Shown here piece by piece: positions 35,588-47,446 of a stretch of 64,000 nt of DNA. Origin of the DNA: Amblyomma americanum (Eukaryota > Arthropoda > Arachnida > Ixodida > Ixodidae). The translations under genes were made by a program, and so were the position numbers. Position 1 is the first letter of the stretch. Each line of letters starts with the position of its first letter. The notes under the pieces were generated by a model. That model saw only the letters and a program-made list of their open reading frames with translations, made no database searches and was not told the origin of the DNA. The stretch lies in assembly GCF_052857255.1 (NCBI RefSeq), contig NC_135497.1:183372204-183436203 (forward strand), written 5' to 3'.

Positions 35588-36925
35588 CATCTATTTTCTT
35601 TTCCTTCACGAAATGACGATGACCGAAGGCGAACCGTACAGTATCGCCAGAACTGTGCGAGAGCATGACTGCAGCATGCAGCACCCTCGCGTTAAGAATT
35701 TCATGTTTTAAAATATACTGATAGAAACCCACTTATGACGCAGCGAGCAATATCTCACGCAAAAGCTTGACTGCAGTTTTGGCACGCCTGAGGTGGGGCG
35801 TGCTCTGTCTGCGCGTTGCAGGTTTCGCAGGGTGTTCCATGATTTTATGCATTCCATGATACTGCTACAGATTGTCTTCATGAGTGTCTCTAACTACAAC
35901 CCCACAGCAGTGACCGACAGCGACTACACTGATCGGTCCGAAAGGTCATCGCCTAGAAGTTTCCTACTACTAAGAGACAAGACCATAGTTCGCACAGAAG
36001 ATAACAAATTGACGATGGAAAACATACTGCGGTTGCAGCATCCAGCTTTACGCGCGTCTGACATTAGAAACAGCACTATCATTTAAAAAATTTGTGGCAC
36101 CCCAGCTGTGCTGGAACAAATGGCTACTCTTCTGTCGATACTCATGCATCATCCCACTGTACTATAGCCGCAAATCTTGTGCCGAATTTGAAGATTTATT
36201 TTTAAATTATTTTGATTAGTTCGCCGCCGCAGCATTTATTTGGCAGAAAACTGTCTGTCACAAAGGCTATGTAGTCTTTGTGCACATACACCATGCGCGA
36301 CATTACTTCGGTGTCACTATTCCTGTCAAAAATGCGATCCGTTTATGTGACCATGCTATTTCGAATGAAAAATGTGGCAGTTTTTGTTACAGCCATCGAT
36401 GAACGCTTCACAACAAGGCAGATGTGCACACAATGCTTGAAAGTGCGTATTTTTGTAATGTTCGTTTTCATATAAACCAAGCTGACACTCCACAACGCCG
36501 CAGTGAAAATCGCGCTGTTCCTAGTGACGCCACCTAATGGCCGCGCACTGCGTGCTACTTTAGAGAAGTCGCATGGCCCAGACTGTGCAGCGAGCAGCTG
36601 TTCGCTTCGATGCCTTCACCGCGAGGATTGGATCCGAGGAAAACCTACAGAACGACGAAGTGGCACTCAACGCCTCCCTTCGCGACCTGCAACGCGCAGA
36701 CAGAGCACGCCCCACCTCAGGCGTGTCAAAACGGCAGTCAAGCGTTTGCGTGAGATATTGCTCGCTGCGTCATAAGTGGGTTTCTATCAGGATATTTTAA
36801 AACATGAAATCATTAACGTGAGGGTGCTGCATGCTGCAGTCAAGCTGTCGCACAGTTCTGGCGATACTGCACTGTTCGCCTTCGGTCATCGTCATTTTGT
36901 GAAGGAAAAGAAAATAGATGAGCAG
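35588..36925. repeat. Long inverted repeat: two 237-bp arms around an 860-bp spacer
   Basis: Arm 1, about 35588-35824, and the reverse complement of arm 2, about 36687-36925, agree at over 90 % by eye, with blocks such as GCAGCATGCAGCACCCTC and GCGAGCAATATCTCACGC identical. Each arm holds a frame beginning GFYQ and continuing with HAAV and FAFGHRHF, but this is a shared-sequence effect and not evidence of a gene. The spacer has only short frames. It may be a DNA transposon with long terminal inverted repeats or two head-to-head copies of one repeat. No target duplication found. Confidence 0.8.
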
Positions 36926-37609
36926 GGACACCGGAATCTTTTTTGGGTGATTAGGGGGAGGGGGGTACTTCTAGTTTGTTATTTATATATTTACTATTTA
37001 AACATTACATTTTATATTTCTTGTTCATTTTTTCTGTATTCTTCACTGTTCAAAAGTGTATTTATTAATTCATACAAAGCTTCAATTGAATAGTGCAGCT
37101 TTATAAGATGTACAAACGAGGAGGGATCGGCTGCATTGAAAAAAGTCTTTCACTTCTGCTAATAATGCTCATGAACAGGGCTCAGACAACCAACGACTTC
37201 TGTTGGAACGTGATCGGTTTATGTTACTCAAACGAAATGTTTTACTAATGGCTACGAAGTCAACTATCTGAGCCCACTGAACTTTACAATAATAACGTCC
37301 TATAACTGAACATTTCGTCAGAAGTCTGATCTCAGTGCTAGCAGTTAGATACTTGGGGGGCGCTGCCCCCTCTGAAGCAATGTTGGGAGGTTAGTGGGGA
37401 GGCGACCGCCCCCCTTGCCTTTCCCCTGTCGCGGGGTCCCTGTAGATGATACAGGAATCCTACCCCCGGCGTACGTAATCCAATAACGTTGCGCATTCAC
37501 CTGAGCTGGGGACCACCATAATTGCCAGAATCCGCCCAGGGCAGCCACTTTTCTGTAAGTGGCGAATGCAGAAGGTAGAATGAAAATTCGGGGTGCGCGT
37601 TGACGATCT

Positions 37610-38137
37610 AAACTGCGTGAGGCGAAAGCCTTTCCGAGCGACTCTGCCTGCTACTGTTGCCTTGTGGCGCAGGCAGAGGCTCTCTTTTTTTCTTTTTTTT
37701 TATGCCTCACCATAATTTATGCTACTGTTGCCTCTGTGAATTATCATTAAAGACGAAGCAGTTGTTTATGATTTTCTTTCATTTTTTCTCCTTTATCTCA
37801 TGCAGCTATTCTTTTTCTCCTATCTTTATTAGTTCCCGAGTTATTTCACTATGCTGTGACGACTTCCGGTGGATGTGACGTCCCACAGTTCCCGGGGCTA
37901 TATCGACGTCCACGCTATTTCGAAGCAATTTTGACATGTTTGGCTATGATTAATTTACTAATTACTCTACAGTCATCAAACTTGGTTTCTAGGGTCATTT
38001 TTTCCTCCTCTATCTGAAGCAGCGATTATTTGTCTCCTACCTTTATCAGTTCCTACTAAACGAAGCGTTACAGACGGACACGATCGCGCTGCGAGCATGA
38101 GCCATTAAAGGCTTTCGACTTAGATAGATAGATAGAT
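37610..38137 (+). mobile_element. Non-autonomous element with SINE-C-like 3' end and (GATA)n tail
   Basis: The right end (38065-38125) matches the 3' end of the SINE at 34815-34985, and GATAGATAGATA follows (38122-38137). The left end has a related GAGGCGAAAGCCTTT (37620). Internally, a unit like TTTCTCCTATCTTTATTAG is repeated (about 37793 and 38030). Either a retroposon with a tetranucleotide tail or a short inverted-repeat element; the tail favours the first. Confidence 0.45.
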
Positions 38138-38149
38138 TGTTGCCAAAAA

Positions 38150-38560
38150 GAAAGAAAAGGATAGTGCACAGGCCTGCTCACTGGCTCAAGACGAGCCACA
38201 ATCGCTACCACGTGCAGATAGTAGGAGAGTAGAAAGATGGGATAGAAAGACAGGACAGTAAGGACGCGCTAAAGACAAGGCCGATCCCGGAGGTAGTGCA
38301 ATACCGGGCCAACCGGTGGCGGGATTGAAGCATCCTTCAAACTCTCCGCCACATTTCCAAAAATAAGTCCAATTGGACCCGTAACAGATACTCTACGGGG
38401 TCCGGACATTCTTTCGACTTAAAAAACTGCGGGCATCGGCATAACGCTGCGGCGGAAGTGATGGCGTCTAGCACGAAAAGCATAGGCGCGGTGTATGCCG
38501 TGGAAATGCACAAGCACAGTGGAAGCGCATGTCCCCAGTGGACATGTACCATTTACTTCG
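38150..38560 (-). repeat. Probable retroelement 3' fragment, class uncertain
   Basis: On the minus strand a 71-codon frame (38552-38337) includes PVEYLLRVQLDLFLEMWRRV, then a GC-rich stretch runs to the TATC tail at 38137-38122. From memory of tick repeats this looks like a common LINE-type 3' end, but I see no second copy in the window and cannot confirm it. Confidence 0.3.
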
Positions 38561-40760
38561 TTGTAGTTAGTACGAACAGCGTAACCTCGTTGAACTTATA
38601 ACCGTTACACTAAAGTGAACACTTATGCAGTGTTAAGCTTTCTTTTGTTATTTTTATTCGACATAAATCTAACTTACACAAGCCTTAACAGGATGTGTTC
38701 TTGCCAGTAATAAATCTGGCGCTTGCCGCCAGAAACGGTTAAAAGGTCCAGGCGCTATTTCTTTCATTCGACAGTGTGTTAAAGCCTCTGAGCATCTTGT
38801 TCGCTCCATTGTAACCAGTTACATCATGCAGCGAAGACGCGCTAAAGATCCGTTTTAATCGTGTTTCACAATGCGTCCTCACCGTTTTGCTGCCTGAGAA
38901 GAGTTCCTCATTTAGTGATTCTCTTAATGGTGCCGATTGATTAAATGGTTGTGGTGATGTTGAGATTCTGGTGATCTTAACCTAGTACACTTAACCTAGT
39001 ACACTGTAGGTGTAGGCCAGTGCCCTTCAAAAACTTGAGAAGTAGCTGGGCTATAATAAGAATGAATCATCTATTTAATCACCGCGCCACAAATTCCAGG
39101 AATTAGATTAATTCCCGCCTTACAGTGATAAATATAGATCACTCTGCGGAAGTCATGATGCGGGTCCACTTACGTTGTTTGTTTAGGAATAATAGGGCAA
39201 AGGCTCATAATGGCGATTGGTGGCAACGTTTATAGACGTGCGGGGCACTATATACCAACACATAAATGCTCGTCCCCTTTGGGTGAGCGCGCACTTCGTC
39301 AAAATCTTACAGGCCGCCGTAGGCACTACTCGAGAGGTAGCCATGTGGTGCGGTAGAAGCCCAGATGAGTTCCTGGCGTCTTGGATGTACTTGATAGCAA
39401 GACTGACAGTGGTAGCCCAGGAGCAGCACCAGCAGCAGCTACCGCCATCAAAGCAGATTAGGGACGACCCCTGCCTGTCAATACTTGGGAGTCATTATGA
39501 GGACGACAGCCGTCCCCGAAACAAAGGAAAGCATAACGAAATGTTTCTTTTTTAATTACTGGCGTTGATAAATGAAAAATCAATAGTGTAACCATGTAAT
39601 GGCTGAAGGATAAATGAATAGGAAGTAAAAGAAAAAACCACCACATGTAACCCGTACGATCCGAACCCATGATCTCCGTATGTCACGTATGGCATTTATT
39701 GTGCATTAAAAACTTCTGAAATAATTTGCGACTACAAAAGCATGGTTCATCACGGTTTCCTCTCCTAGCCTCTGTGCAAAACGTGTGGAAGGTGCTGATT
39801 GGTTCTTGTAGGTTAGACAAGTGCTCCTGAAGAGTTGCTTTGGAGTGAAGCCTTATAAATACCTCTTCCAGGCCGATGCTCTTGTCGTACTGTTAGTTTC
39901 GCGAAAATGAAAGCGGTTACTCGGTAAGGTGAATTTTGGCGCGAATTCTGAATACCTGAAGTCACTGGCGGCAGTTCACGATTAAATGCGGTCGGGCATT
40001 CCAGCGCAGGGGGGCGTTATAGTGGCCCCTCTGTCCAGAGCGGCAATAGGTCGGGCAACGCATGGCTCGGCAAGTTAGGTTTTGACGCGTGTGACTAACC
40101 TGTAAGATGTGCACACAGCGTCCAGGGTGCTCCTCCTTTTAGAAATCTGGAGAAAAATGAGGTCATGTGCGCAATATCTGCTCTATATTGTGAACTTTTG
40201 TCTGTGCCCGTAGTCATTGTTCCGCGCCTTCTTTTTTTTTCTGTCTCTTTTGCATAATACGCGCACGTTGAGCCGCTAAAGTGCCAGAAGTACGGATATC
40301 CGCGTGCGACGTTATGAGTGCGCTTCCGGCGTCCAGCGCAGGTGCTGAGAGGGCCGATCGCGATCATACATTCATCTCCACGTTCCCTGCTTTTGCGAAG
40401 CGTTCAAAGCCGGAAGAACTGATTGGCACAAGCGCTAAAGGGGCTCTTTCGGTGCTTTGTTTGGAAACTGACAAAAGCGACTTGCGCACAATAGAGGGCG
40501 GCGTTCACCTACGGACATGGCTGCTCTTTTATGCAGTCGGCCGAGCTCTGGAAGCGTATAACGGAGTTACGAACTTATTTTTTTCGCTCGCTCTCTTATT
40601 TTTATTCCTGCTGCCTGGCAGTGGATCCTAGTTGTGTTTAGTTTACATAAACTAAGCCCTTATTCTCATCCTTTATTTTCCACTTCACTCTTCCTGCTTT
40701 ATTTTTTTCTCTTGCTCGGTGTTTTCTCCTTTATTTGTTGTTCTTTTTCTTCCCACTCCA
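38561..40760. other. Intergenic region, no gene recognised
   Basis: About 2.2 kb. TTAACCTAGTACAC is duplicated in tandem near 38979. Only short frames; 40281-40631 (116 codons) has no splice or domain support. Confidence 0.45.
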
Positions 40761-41560
40761 GTTCTGCGGATATGCCTAAAGTGAGGCCCGCCTGCGCCCG
40801 AGCGCCGATATAGACGAGAGCGTTGCGAGTATGGCGCCGCACGTGGTCACCTCGACGGCTGGCCCACGCTTCGGCATTGTCTTCTTTCCCGCGCGGTGCA
40901 CCCAATCTCGCGGCCCGCTGTGCTGTGTGTGGTTGTTTGCATCCGCCACCGGCTGCTGTTTATCCACGGCGAAAAGAAAGCGCCGCCGTGGAGGAGCCCT
41001 CCGCTGGGTGTCTTTTTTTTGACGCACCACCTTCACCGGCGCGCACTTCCTGCTCTTTGTCCCCCGCACGAAGCAGCTCTTGGCGGCGGCGCGTGCGGCG
41101 AACAATACGGGCCGAGCTCCTAATGTCCATTCTCCCGTGGGGCCCGTCATTCGCTTTCGGCGCCTATACCGAAATCGTTCCTCTCCGCGCCAGCGTCCGG
41201 TGCTCGCCAAGCATCCCCCCCCCCCCCCCCCTCCCCTCCGGTTCCGAGGAGCCTGGCGTCTTATTTTTCGACCTCTTCATTCGGCCCCGTTTCTCGTCGG
41301 CGGAATTCCGGGCGACCCTCGGGGACCTCCGGCGGAGAAACGCCAGTGGCTGCGCCCTGATGTGCTGTTGGGAGGCAATGAGAAAGAAATGAGAATGGAG
41401 AGGGAGCTCACAAGGGTACTGAGTGTGCGCTGCGTGAAAAGAAGACGATCGGATCGCCGATGAAATGAAGGCTCCATTCAGTCATCTCTCTCCCAGCGCA
41501 CTTTCTCACTGGCGACGTCAAGCGCTCCGAATGACGGGTGCGTGCGCAGTCAGCGCAGCT
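40761..41560. other. GC-rich, CpG-rich island, no gene assigned
   Basis: Compositionally like the island at the cuticle gene start. Open frames on both strands are Arg/Pro-rich and look compositional. A C-run lies at about 41216-41231. It could be a promoter region whose exons are beyond recognition, but I found no TATA-ATG-donor set here. Confidence 0.4.
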
Positions 41561-41854
41561 GCCACCCCGACTGCCCGGCTATGATGCTCAAGCAACTTAA
41601 GCGATATAGGCATAAATATTGCCACTTAGACAGCAGCCTGAAAGCCTCCCCCTTTTTTTTAGCTATTTGCGTTCTCATAAGTATGAACGGTTTTCGCTGA
41701 TGATTTTCCTTTTCCTTGCCTGCATCAAACGGCTTCTTTTTTTTTGTTTTGCATAAGGTATAAATGCGCCGTAACGTTTTCAGCAATTTATTTCTTCCTG
41801 GCACATTTAAAGCAAATTCTTATAACTGTGGGTAACACATTAAAGTTTTACTCT

Positions 41855-42115
41855 AAATCATAACATCATCGCAGTGATGGCATAGTGGTTGGAGCATCCG
41901 CTTCGCATGTGGGATTTGAGGGGTTCGGTCCTCAGTGGCTCCGGGCACCCATTGGTGATACAGTGAGTACAAGCTTTTTCCTGGCCTGACGCTCGGCTTG
42001 TTTAGAGTGAAATGCCTGGGAAATGGGTCTTTTATCCCACAATGAGAAGGCGAAAACACCTTTTGCCATGGCGCTCGCTGCGCCATAGAAATTCATCATT
42101 AACAAATCGTAATAT
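41855..42115 (+). mobile_element. tRNA-derived SINE (family B), nearly full length
   Basis: Element about 41867-42103. The head starts GCAGTGATGGCATAGTGG and has a B-box-like GGGGTTCGGTCC; the body has GATACAGTGAGTACAAGC and TTTAGAGTGAAATGCC; the 3' end is ATTCATCATT. Imperfect duplications, AAATCATAACAT (41855) and AAATCGTAATAT (42104), flank it. Same family as 11015-11270. Confidence 0.8.
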
Positions 42116-42920
42116 TATAATTGGGCTCTGAAAAACGGCCGATTACCCCACCATTTAGTAGAAGAACGCTTTATCCGACGAATTATTTGGTAGCCACTTA
42201 AGTCATCAGATATTAGCATTTTGAGGGCCACTTTAGCCCTTTTTTTAGAGTTTGATGCACTTCAGTGTCGCGCACTTCCGGGCAGAGTGTGCATCAGATC
42301 ATTATTTCTGTGTACAAATTCCACACGATGTGCTCAATGAACTCTTGCAAACAAAACACGGCCAGAAGTACACCAATCTGTAATAAGTTTCTTGTATTAA
42401 ATGTACTCGCCTTGACTCCGATTTAGCTGAACGTCCGCCGACCCACTGATAACTCACTTTTAGTTGTTTTTCGGCGCTCCTAGTTTTGCTAATTAAGGCT
42501 GTAACTATGGTCCAGCGCAGCGAGAGCATATTGCTGGCCGAGAGCGGAAATTTCTAACTGTCGCCGGCAACTCCACGTTCTCGTCAGGTGATGCGTCACA
42601 CCAGGCAGAAGCTTCGTGCCGGGCACCGATCTCGCATGCGTAATTAGACGGATTGGGCTGAAGTTTTAGACGTGAATATCTCAAGAAACAGGCACTTCAC
42701 TAAAACTGTACAAAATAGAATAATCTTTGAATGCCACTGCCTCTCACTTTACAATATAAACATGCACGCTAACAGCAGTGAATAAAAGCTAACTAAGGAA
42801 TTTTAGTTAATTACTCGGGTTGCGATCACAATTTTTCCCACTGTTTGTGTCCGCCTAGCTAATCCATTTAGCTATTCCGTAAAGCCTAATTTCGAACGCC
42901 CTGTAAATGCAACCAGAGGC
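42116..42920. other. Intergenic region, no gene recognised
   Basis: AT-rich, about 800 bases, without supported features. Confidence 0.4.
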
Positions 42921-42929
42921 TAACCTTTA

Positions 42930-43472
42930 AAGTTTTTCTTTTTTTTATATCTACCATTGTTCGAGGGTCCCTCACAATGCTTGCGTACTCCAGAGAAGAT
43001 CTTACTATGGCTTTGTACGTCTCGTATCCGAGTTCACTTGAAAGTGTTTAAAAAGCCTAATTTGCTACGAGCTGAAGATCGTAATTTATCAGTGGGGGCT
43101 GTCCATTTAAGCAATTGTAATGAATAAAAACTTACATTTCTCTATTTGCTTAATTAAATTCATGTTATATGAAAATTCCAGTTTTTTTATTTTATTAGTA
43201 AGACACACATACATTTTTTTTCGAAAGTAATAATCGTATCCCACTGGTCACACCACTGTGCTAGTTATTGACTCAGGTTCAGCTCAGTTTTATCAATAGG
43301 TGAATTTATAGTTTAACTGACACAGTTTTCAATCTAACAAATTCACTGATACAGTGAACTGATACAACTAAACCAATTTAACTGATACAGTTGTTGTCAT
43401 AGAGTGGACTAGGTCATTGACATAAATATTAAATAAGACCGGTCCTATTAGAGATCCTTGCGGCAGTTTCGC
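42930..43472 (-). pseudogene. Decayed LINE reverse transcriptase (Jockey/CR1-like)
   Basis: Two diagnostic pieces on the minus strand in the right order. At 43472-43385 the RT motif KLPQGSLIGPVLFNIYVND appears (family form PQGSxLGPxLFxxYxND). At about 43040-42935 the thumb motif YKAIVRSSLEYASIV appears (family form YKTLVRPxLEYAxxVW). The 350 bases between contain no catalytic YADD that I could find; they carry short repeats of AACTGATACA type, suggesting a rearranged interior. A fossil. Confidence 0.65.
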
Positions 43473-43499
43473 AAAAAAAAAAAACGTCCGTTATGAACG

Positions 43500-44645
43500 T
43501 CTGCATGCCCTACCACTGCGCTTTCCAGGTCCTCCAGGGCGGTCATGTGCTCCTCGCCAAGAACTCAAGAACGCAGCGGCTTTTGCGCTTCCAGCCAATG
43601 GCGCCGGCCGATTCTCATGTCCCTGTGTGACAGTGCAGGGAGCAACGCCATAGTGGAGAGAGCGGTCTATTCCCGACCATGGAGGGAGGGTACACCCCCC
43701 TTTCATCTATCACTCCCTGCTTTGTCTCACTAGCAACGTCATGAGAATCAGCCGACGCCGTTGGCTGGTAGGGGGTCCTTTGAAAGGGAAAAGTCGCTGC
43801 GTTCTTAAGTTGTATCCGACTACAGCCCGTTTTAGGGACGCGACGTAACCAGTCGCTTGAAGCGCCTATTGAAGATTGCCTCGCTTCGTGTCTGATCCCC
43901 GAGAAAGTTTTAACAATGCAGCGACGAAGTTAGCACAGCGCACGTGCGCGTAGAGCGCCCTGTCTTTAAGCCCCCCTCATTGAAATTAATTGAGGGGCTT
44001 TATCCTGTCTTGGGAGGCCTAGATGTACCAGGCGGTACATGTAGGCTTCCTATGCTGTCTGCTCTCTGCGCGCCGCCTGTGCGCGGTATACCAGCGCCGA
44101 TTGGGTCGGTGACGCCCACCACGTGGCCAGCTAGGCAGCGATGCATACCACGTAACTGCTGCTCAGATTCTTCAAAACGACTCCATTGTCTGCAGTAGTT
44201 TAGCTTTCAGCGCTGCCCCTGCCTCGCTCCCATCGCACTTCTGCTTCCACATTAGGCGCTTTTCCCAGCAGGTACACACGCAAGCACAAAATTCACTTGG
44301 AGCCCGTCAGCGCTTGTTTGCCCGGCGCTTAACGTTAGTTTCAATAAAGCCATTTTTATTGCTTTTTTTGTCTCTACATTCTTTCAAGGGGTCCACGGGG
44401 GATGAGCGCATAGGCTGGAAGACGCTCTCCGCGCTGGCGGCAAGCGCGAGTTTTTCAACTGCGGGGTCGATTTTACTGCGCCTCCTCGTTCTCTGCAACC
44501 GAGTTGAGCGATTGAAGTTGTTCGTTTTGACTGAAAAGCGGTGCCATTGCCCTAATGCATATTTCGACGTATCACCACCCTCGTTCGTAACAAGAGAGCT
44601 TGCGTTACAACTGCGGTCGCTCTAAGTGGACTGTACTATAATCGC
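43500..44645. mobile_element. Tigger/pogo-like repeat, copy I
   Basis: Shares its left part (GCGGTCATGTGCTCCTCGCC) with copy III (GTGGTCATGTTCTCCTCGCT) and its right part (CCTCCTCGTTCTCTGCAACCGAGT, AACTGCGGTCGCTCTAAGTGGACTG) with copies II and III. The right terminus resembles a CAGT-type terminal inverted repeat followed by TA. Superfamily is inferred from terminus style and from a C-terminal transposase-like frame in copies II and III; not proven. Confidence 0.5.
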
Positions 44646-44654
44646 ATTTAAAGT

Positions 44655-46025
44655 ATTCAACATAACGGATGGCATGTCGGCCTCCTCTTTACCATCTTTA
44701 TCAGACTGCTGGCAGTTGGGGAGCGCTCGTACTTCCCATACAATGCTTTTTTCATTGCATGAGGTAGCATCACAGAGTCACCCGCACTAGCGTCTTGTTG
44801 CCATAAATTCACGTGCGTCTGATCACTGGGTGTTCGACAGCGCCCTCCGTCTTTCGTGGGCCCATAAACACCGCCTTGTGGAATCAGTTCGGGATGCATT
44901 CCGCATTCAGCTCCATCCACGCGGACTTAATCATTTGCACTACAGGGAAAAGAAAAGACCTGACCCACTACATGCGGCATCTGGTCGGTCAATTGGCGTT
45001 AGCATCCCCTGGGTGACGACAAGTCTTGTCGAAACATTGGCAAGCTCCCGGAGTCTTTCACTTCCTTTGGTCACATTGTGTTCTCAAAAACCCATCTACC
45101 TCGCCTCTCTCTACCATGGGCACATCAGATATGACACTTTAAGCGCGAAAATGGCGCCAATGTTCAGTGGTTGGATCTTGCACCTCGCATTATGTGGCAA
45201 GAAGATTTTTGTACCGAGCGCAATTTCATGTCTTCGGCAGCCTTTCTTCCGACAGTCGATGTAGAACATGGCGTACAGCCTGCCGTCAAACTGCATATTA
45301 CTGGAGTGCTTGCACTCGAGCGATGCAGTAGCCTTGGAGCGACCGATCCCCGACAAAGTGGTGAGGATGCGATGCCGAAGCTTGGTATGTGCGCGTAAAA
45401 TGTATCAACTGCACAATCCGCTGTCTGCGTCAAGTACCAGTGCAGATCATTGAGAGCGGATAGGGCAGGCGACGCATGCCACATGACCGGTTGGGCCAAG
45501 AAGGCATAGCACGTAACTGGTATCGAAACATTTGAAGTAACTGTTATTGATCATGGACATTATACGCTTTCAGCACTGCCTCTGCAACCCGCCCATCACG
45601 CTTCTCCTTCCAAATTAGACGCTTTGCCCCGCCGGCAAGCACGCGCGCATTGATGAAATTGCGACACGCCGGCGCATGCTTCCCTGCAGCAGTTATCTCA
45701 AGTTTCAATCAACCCTTTTTTTATTGTTTTTTGGAAGACCATTTTTTTTAGAGGAGGAGGGGTCACGTGGCCCGGGCGATGCTCTTCGGTCTCCGCGCGC
45801 TTGCGGGAAGAACCATTTTTTTTTTACTGCAGGAATCAGTTTATGGCGCCGGGTTGTTCGTTATAACTGAAAGGTGCTGCCGCAGTTGTTCATTTTATCT
45901 GAGATGCAATGCATATTGAAAAATTTGACAGTAACACCGCATTCTTTCGTAATAACTCAGTGGTCGTTATAACTGCAGCGATTATCAGTGAGACCGTCTA
46001 CACTAAGATCGTTATATACGAGGTT
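44655..46025. mobile_element. Tigger/pogo-like repeat, copy II
   Basis: Begins with CAGTTGGGGAGCGCTCGTAC, matching copy III at about 49695, and ends with GTTATAACTGCAGCG, matching copies I and III. It follows copy I directly. A hammerhead-like remnant at 45013-45036 interrupts it, so another element has inserted or been joined here. Confidence 0.45.
45013..45036 (+). ncRNA. Hammerhead-ribozyme-like core (degraded), Penelope type
   Basis: GTGACGA, a self-complementary GACAAG-T-CTTGTC stem, then GAAAC. Penelope-like elements carry minimal type I hammerheads of the form CUGANGA, stem II, GAAAC. Here the first C is G and part of the spacing is missing, so it is probably inactive. Confidence 0.4.
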
Positions 46026-46700
46026 AAAACGCGTCGTGACGGCGGTCGCCGCTTGCACAGACCCTTCTAATGCTAACGCTTGAAAACACACCAAAAGTCA
46101 TGTATGACTGTCTGGAACGGCACCATGGAAGGTAAGCCTGCAGCTAAGCGGACAAGAAATGCAAACATTCACTGAGCATGTGAAAGCTCGTGCATCAGTA
46201 TGCATAATAATGGCACTTATCCATATGCGTCGAAGACTTTTTTTTTAGGCGCTAAAGAATGAGGCGCAAGTGCGTTTCAAATGCCGCCTAGGAGAGGGCT
46301 TAGTGGCACGCGCAGCATCGCTTCCGTGGTCGCCCCATGTTCGCGCGCTGCAGCTGCACCCCCTCTTAGCACTGTACCAGGTGCGGTCTGCACGTCTTGA
46401 ACCGCTCGCCATGGGCCCTAGCTGAGCCAATGCACAGGGTTTATTATAGCCGTAGATCGGTTAAGCCTATATCAAATTTGGATCAGGACTCTCCAAAGTA
46501 ACTAAGAAGGCAATTGCTATGTAGTGTCTGCTTGCTGCGCTTTGGAGATCCTGCATACATCGACTTGAGAAACAATATTCGAAATCAAGGATATAGATTC
46601 AGAAACGCTGGTTTTCATGAAGCGTTTCTGCTTCTGGGCAAGCATGTTGTAGCAAAGAGACGAGTTGTAGGGAAGACAAGGTATTCCGTTGCCCCCGTCC
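46026..46700. other. Intergenic region, no gene recognised
   Basis: No supported exon or repeat. Confidence 0.35.
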
Positions 46701-47090
46701 ACAAGTGAGCGCACGACGTGAAGAGTGCTGGCTCCCGGTTTGATCTTGGGGTGGTTTTCAATGCGCCTATCGGAACTCGGGCGTTTTTCCTCTATCGTGC
46801 AGAGGAGAACTGAAGATGGTGGAGCCAGCAGTAGGTCTGTATGCGCTTCATGTCAGGCCGCAAAATCCGCAGCATGCAGTGCTGTTGCCGTACGTTATAC
46901 TATAGAATCCGATTTCTTGTGACAAAATTTACACAAGTTGGCCAAACCGGCTGTTGCATTAATAAGCGCCTGCGTGAAAACGATCTATCACTGAAAGGAA
47001 TTCCTTATGTCCATTTCATTTCGCACTGTATAGGGAGTGCGGCTACACACCTCGTCTCCAGGACACGCCTGGACTGCAAGCACAAGCTTC
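46700..47090 (+). pseudogene. Penelope-like element remnant: GIY-YIG endonuclease piece
   Basis: The plus strand reads VVFNAPIGTRAF (family form VVFSAP), a Cys-bearing linker, then QVGQTGCCINKRLREN and LSLKGIPYVHF, with His and Cys spaced as in the Penelope GIY-YIG domain (family form YxGxTGRxxxxRLxEH). Several in-frame stops and shifts. The RT part is missing. Distinct in sequence from the copy at 53150-55000. Confidence 0.65.
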
Positions 47091-47446
47091 AGATGACCAG
47101 CGAAAGTGCGAAAGTGTTCCACATGATGCTTCCACGTGTGCTTCATGCAGTCAACTATCCTTGACACTTCACGAAAAGGAGTTTGCGTATGTCAACCGGC
47201 ATGTCACGTCATGATTCTTGCCTTTATTTTTGTGTTATTATAGTTATTTCTGTTCTGTTTCTTTTTTTGCGACTTGGAGAGCGCTGTGAGCAACTTGCAA
47301 TTTTTTTCGATATTTCCTCACATAAACAATCGGCTGCGAACAAAAAAAAAACGGAAAAGAATCGCTTGCGGTGTGTTTTCTCTTCTCTTTGTTCCGTCTG
47401 GTTCCCGTTAATCATGTGGGTATACGTAGTTTTTGATGGTACCTGT

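Noticed and set aside
35364..37093. Pair of similar frames (GFYQ, FAFGHRHF) as a duplicated gene
   Set aside because: They are the two arms of one inverted repeat; similarity continues outside the frames and stops are not avoided.
40776..41463. Overlapping 127-189 codon frames
   Set aside because: Arg/Pro-rich in every frame, no domain or splice support; compositional.
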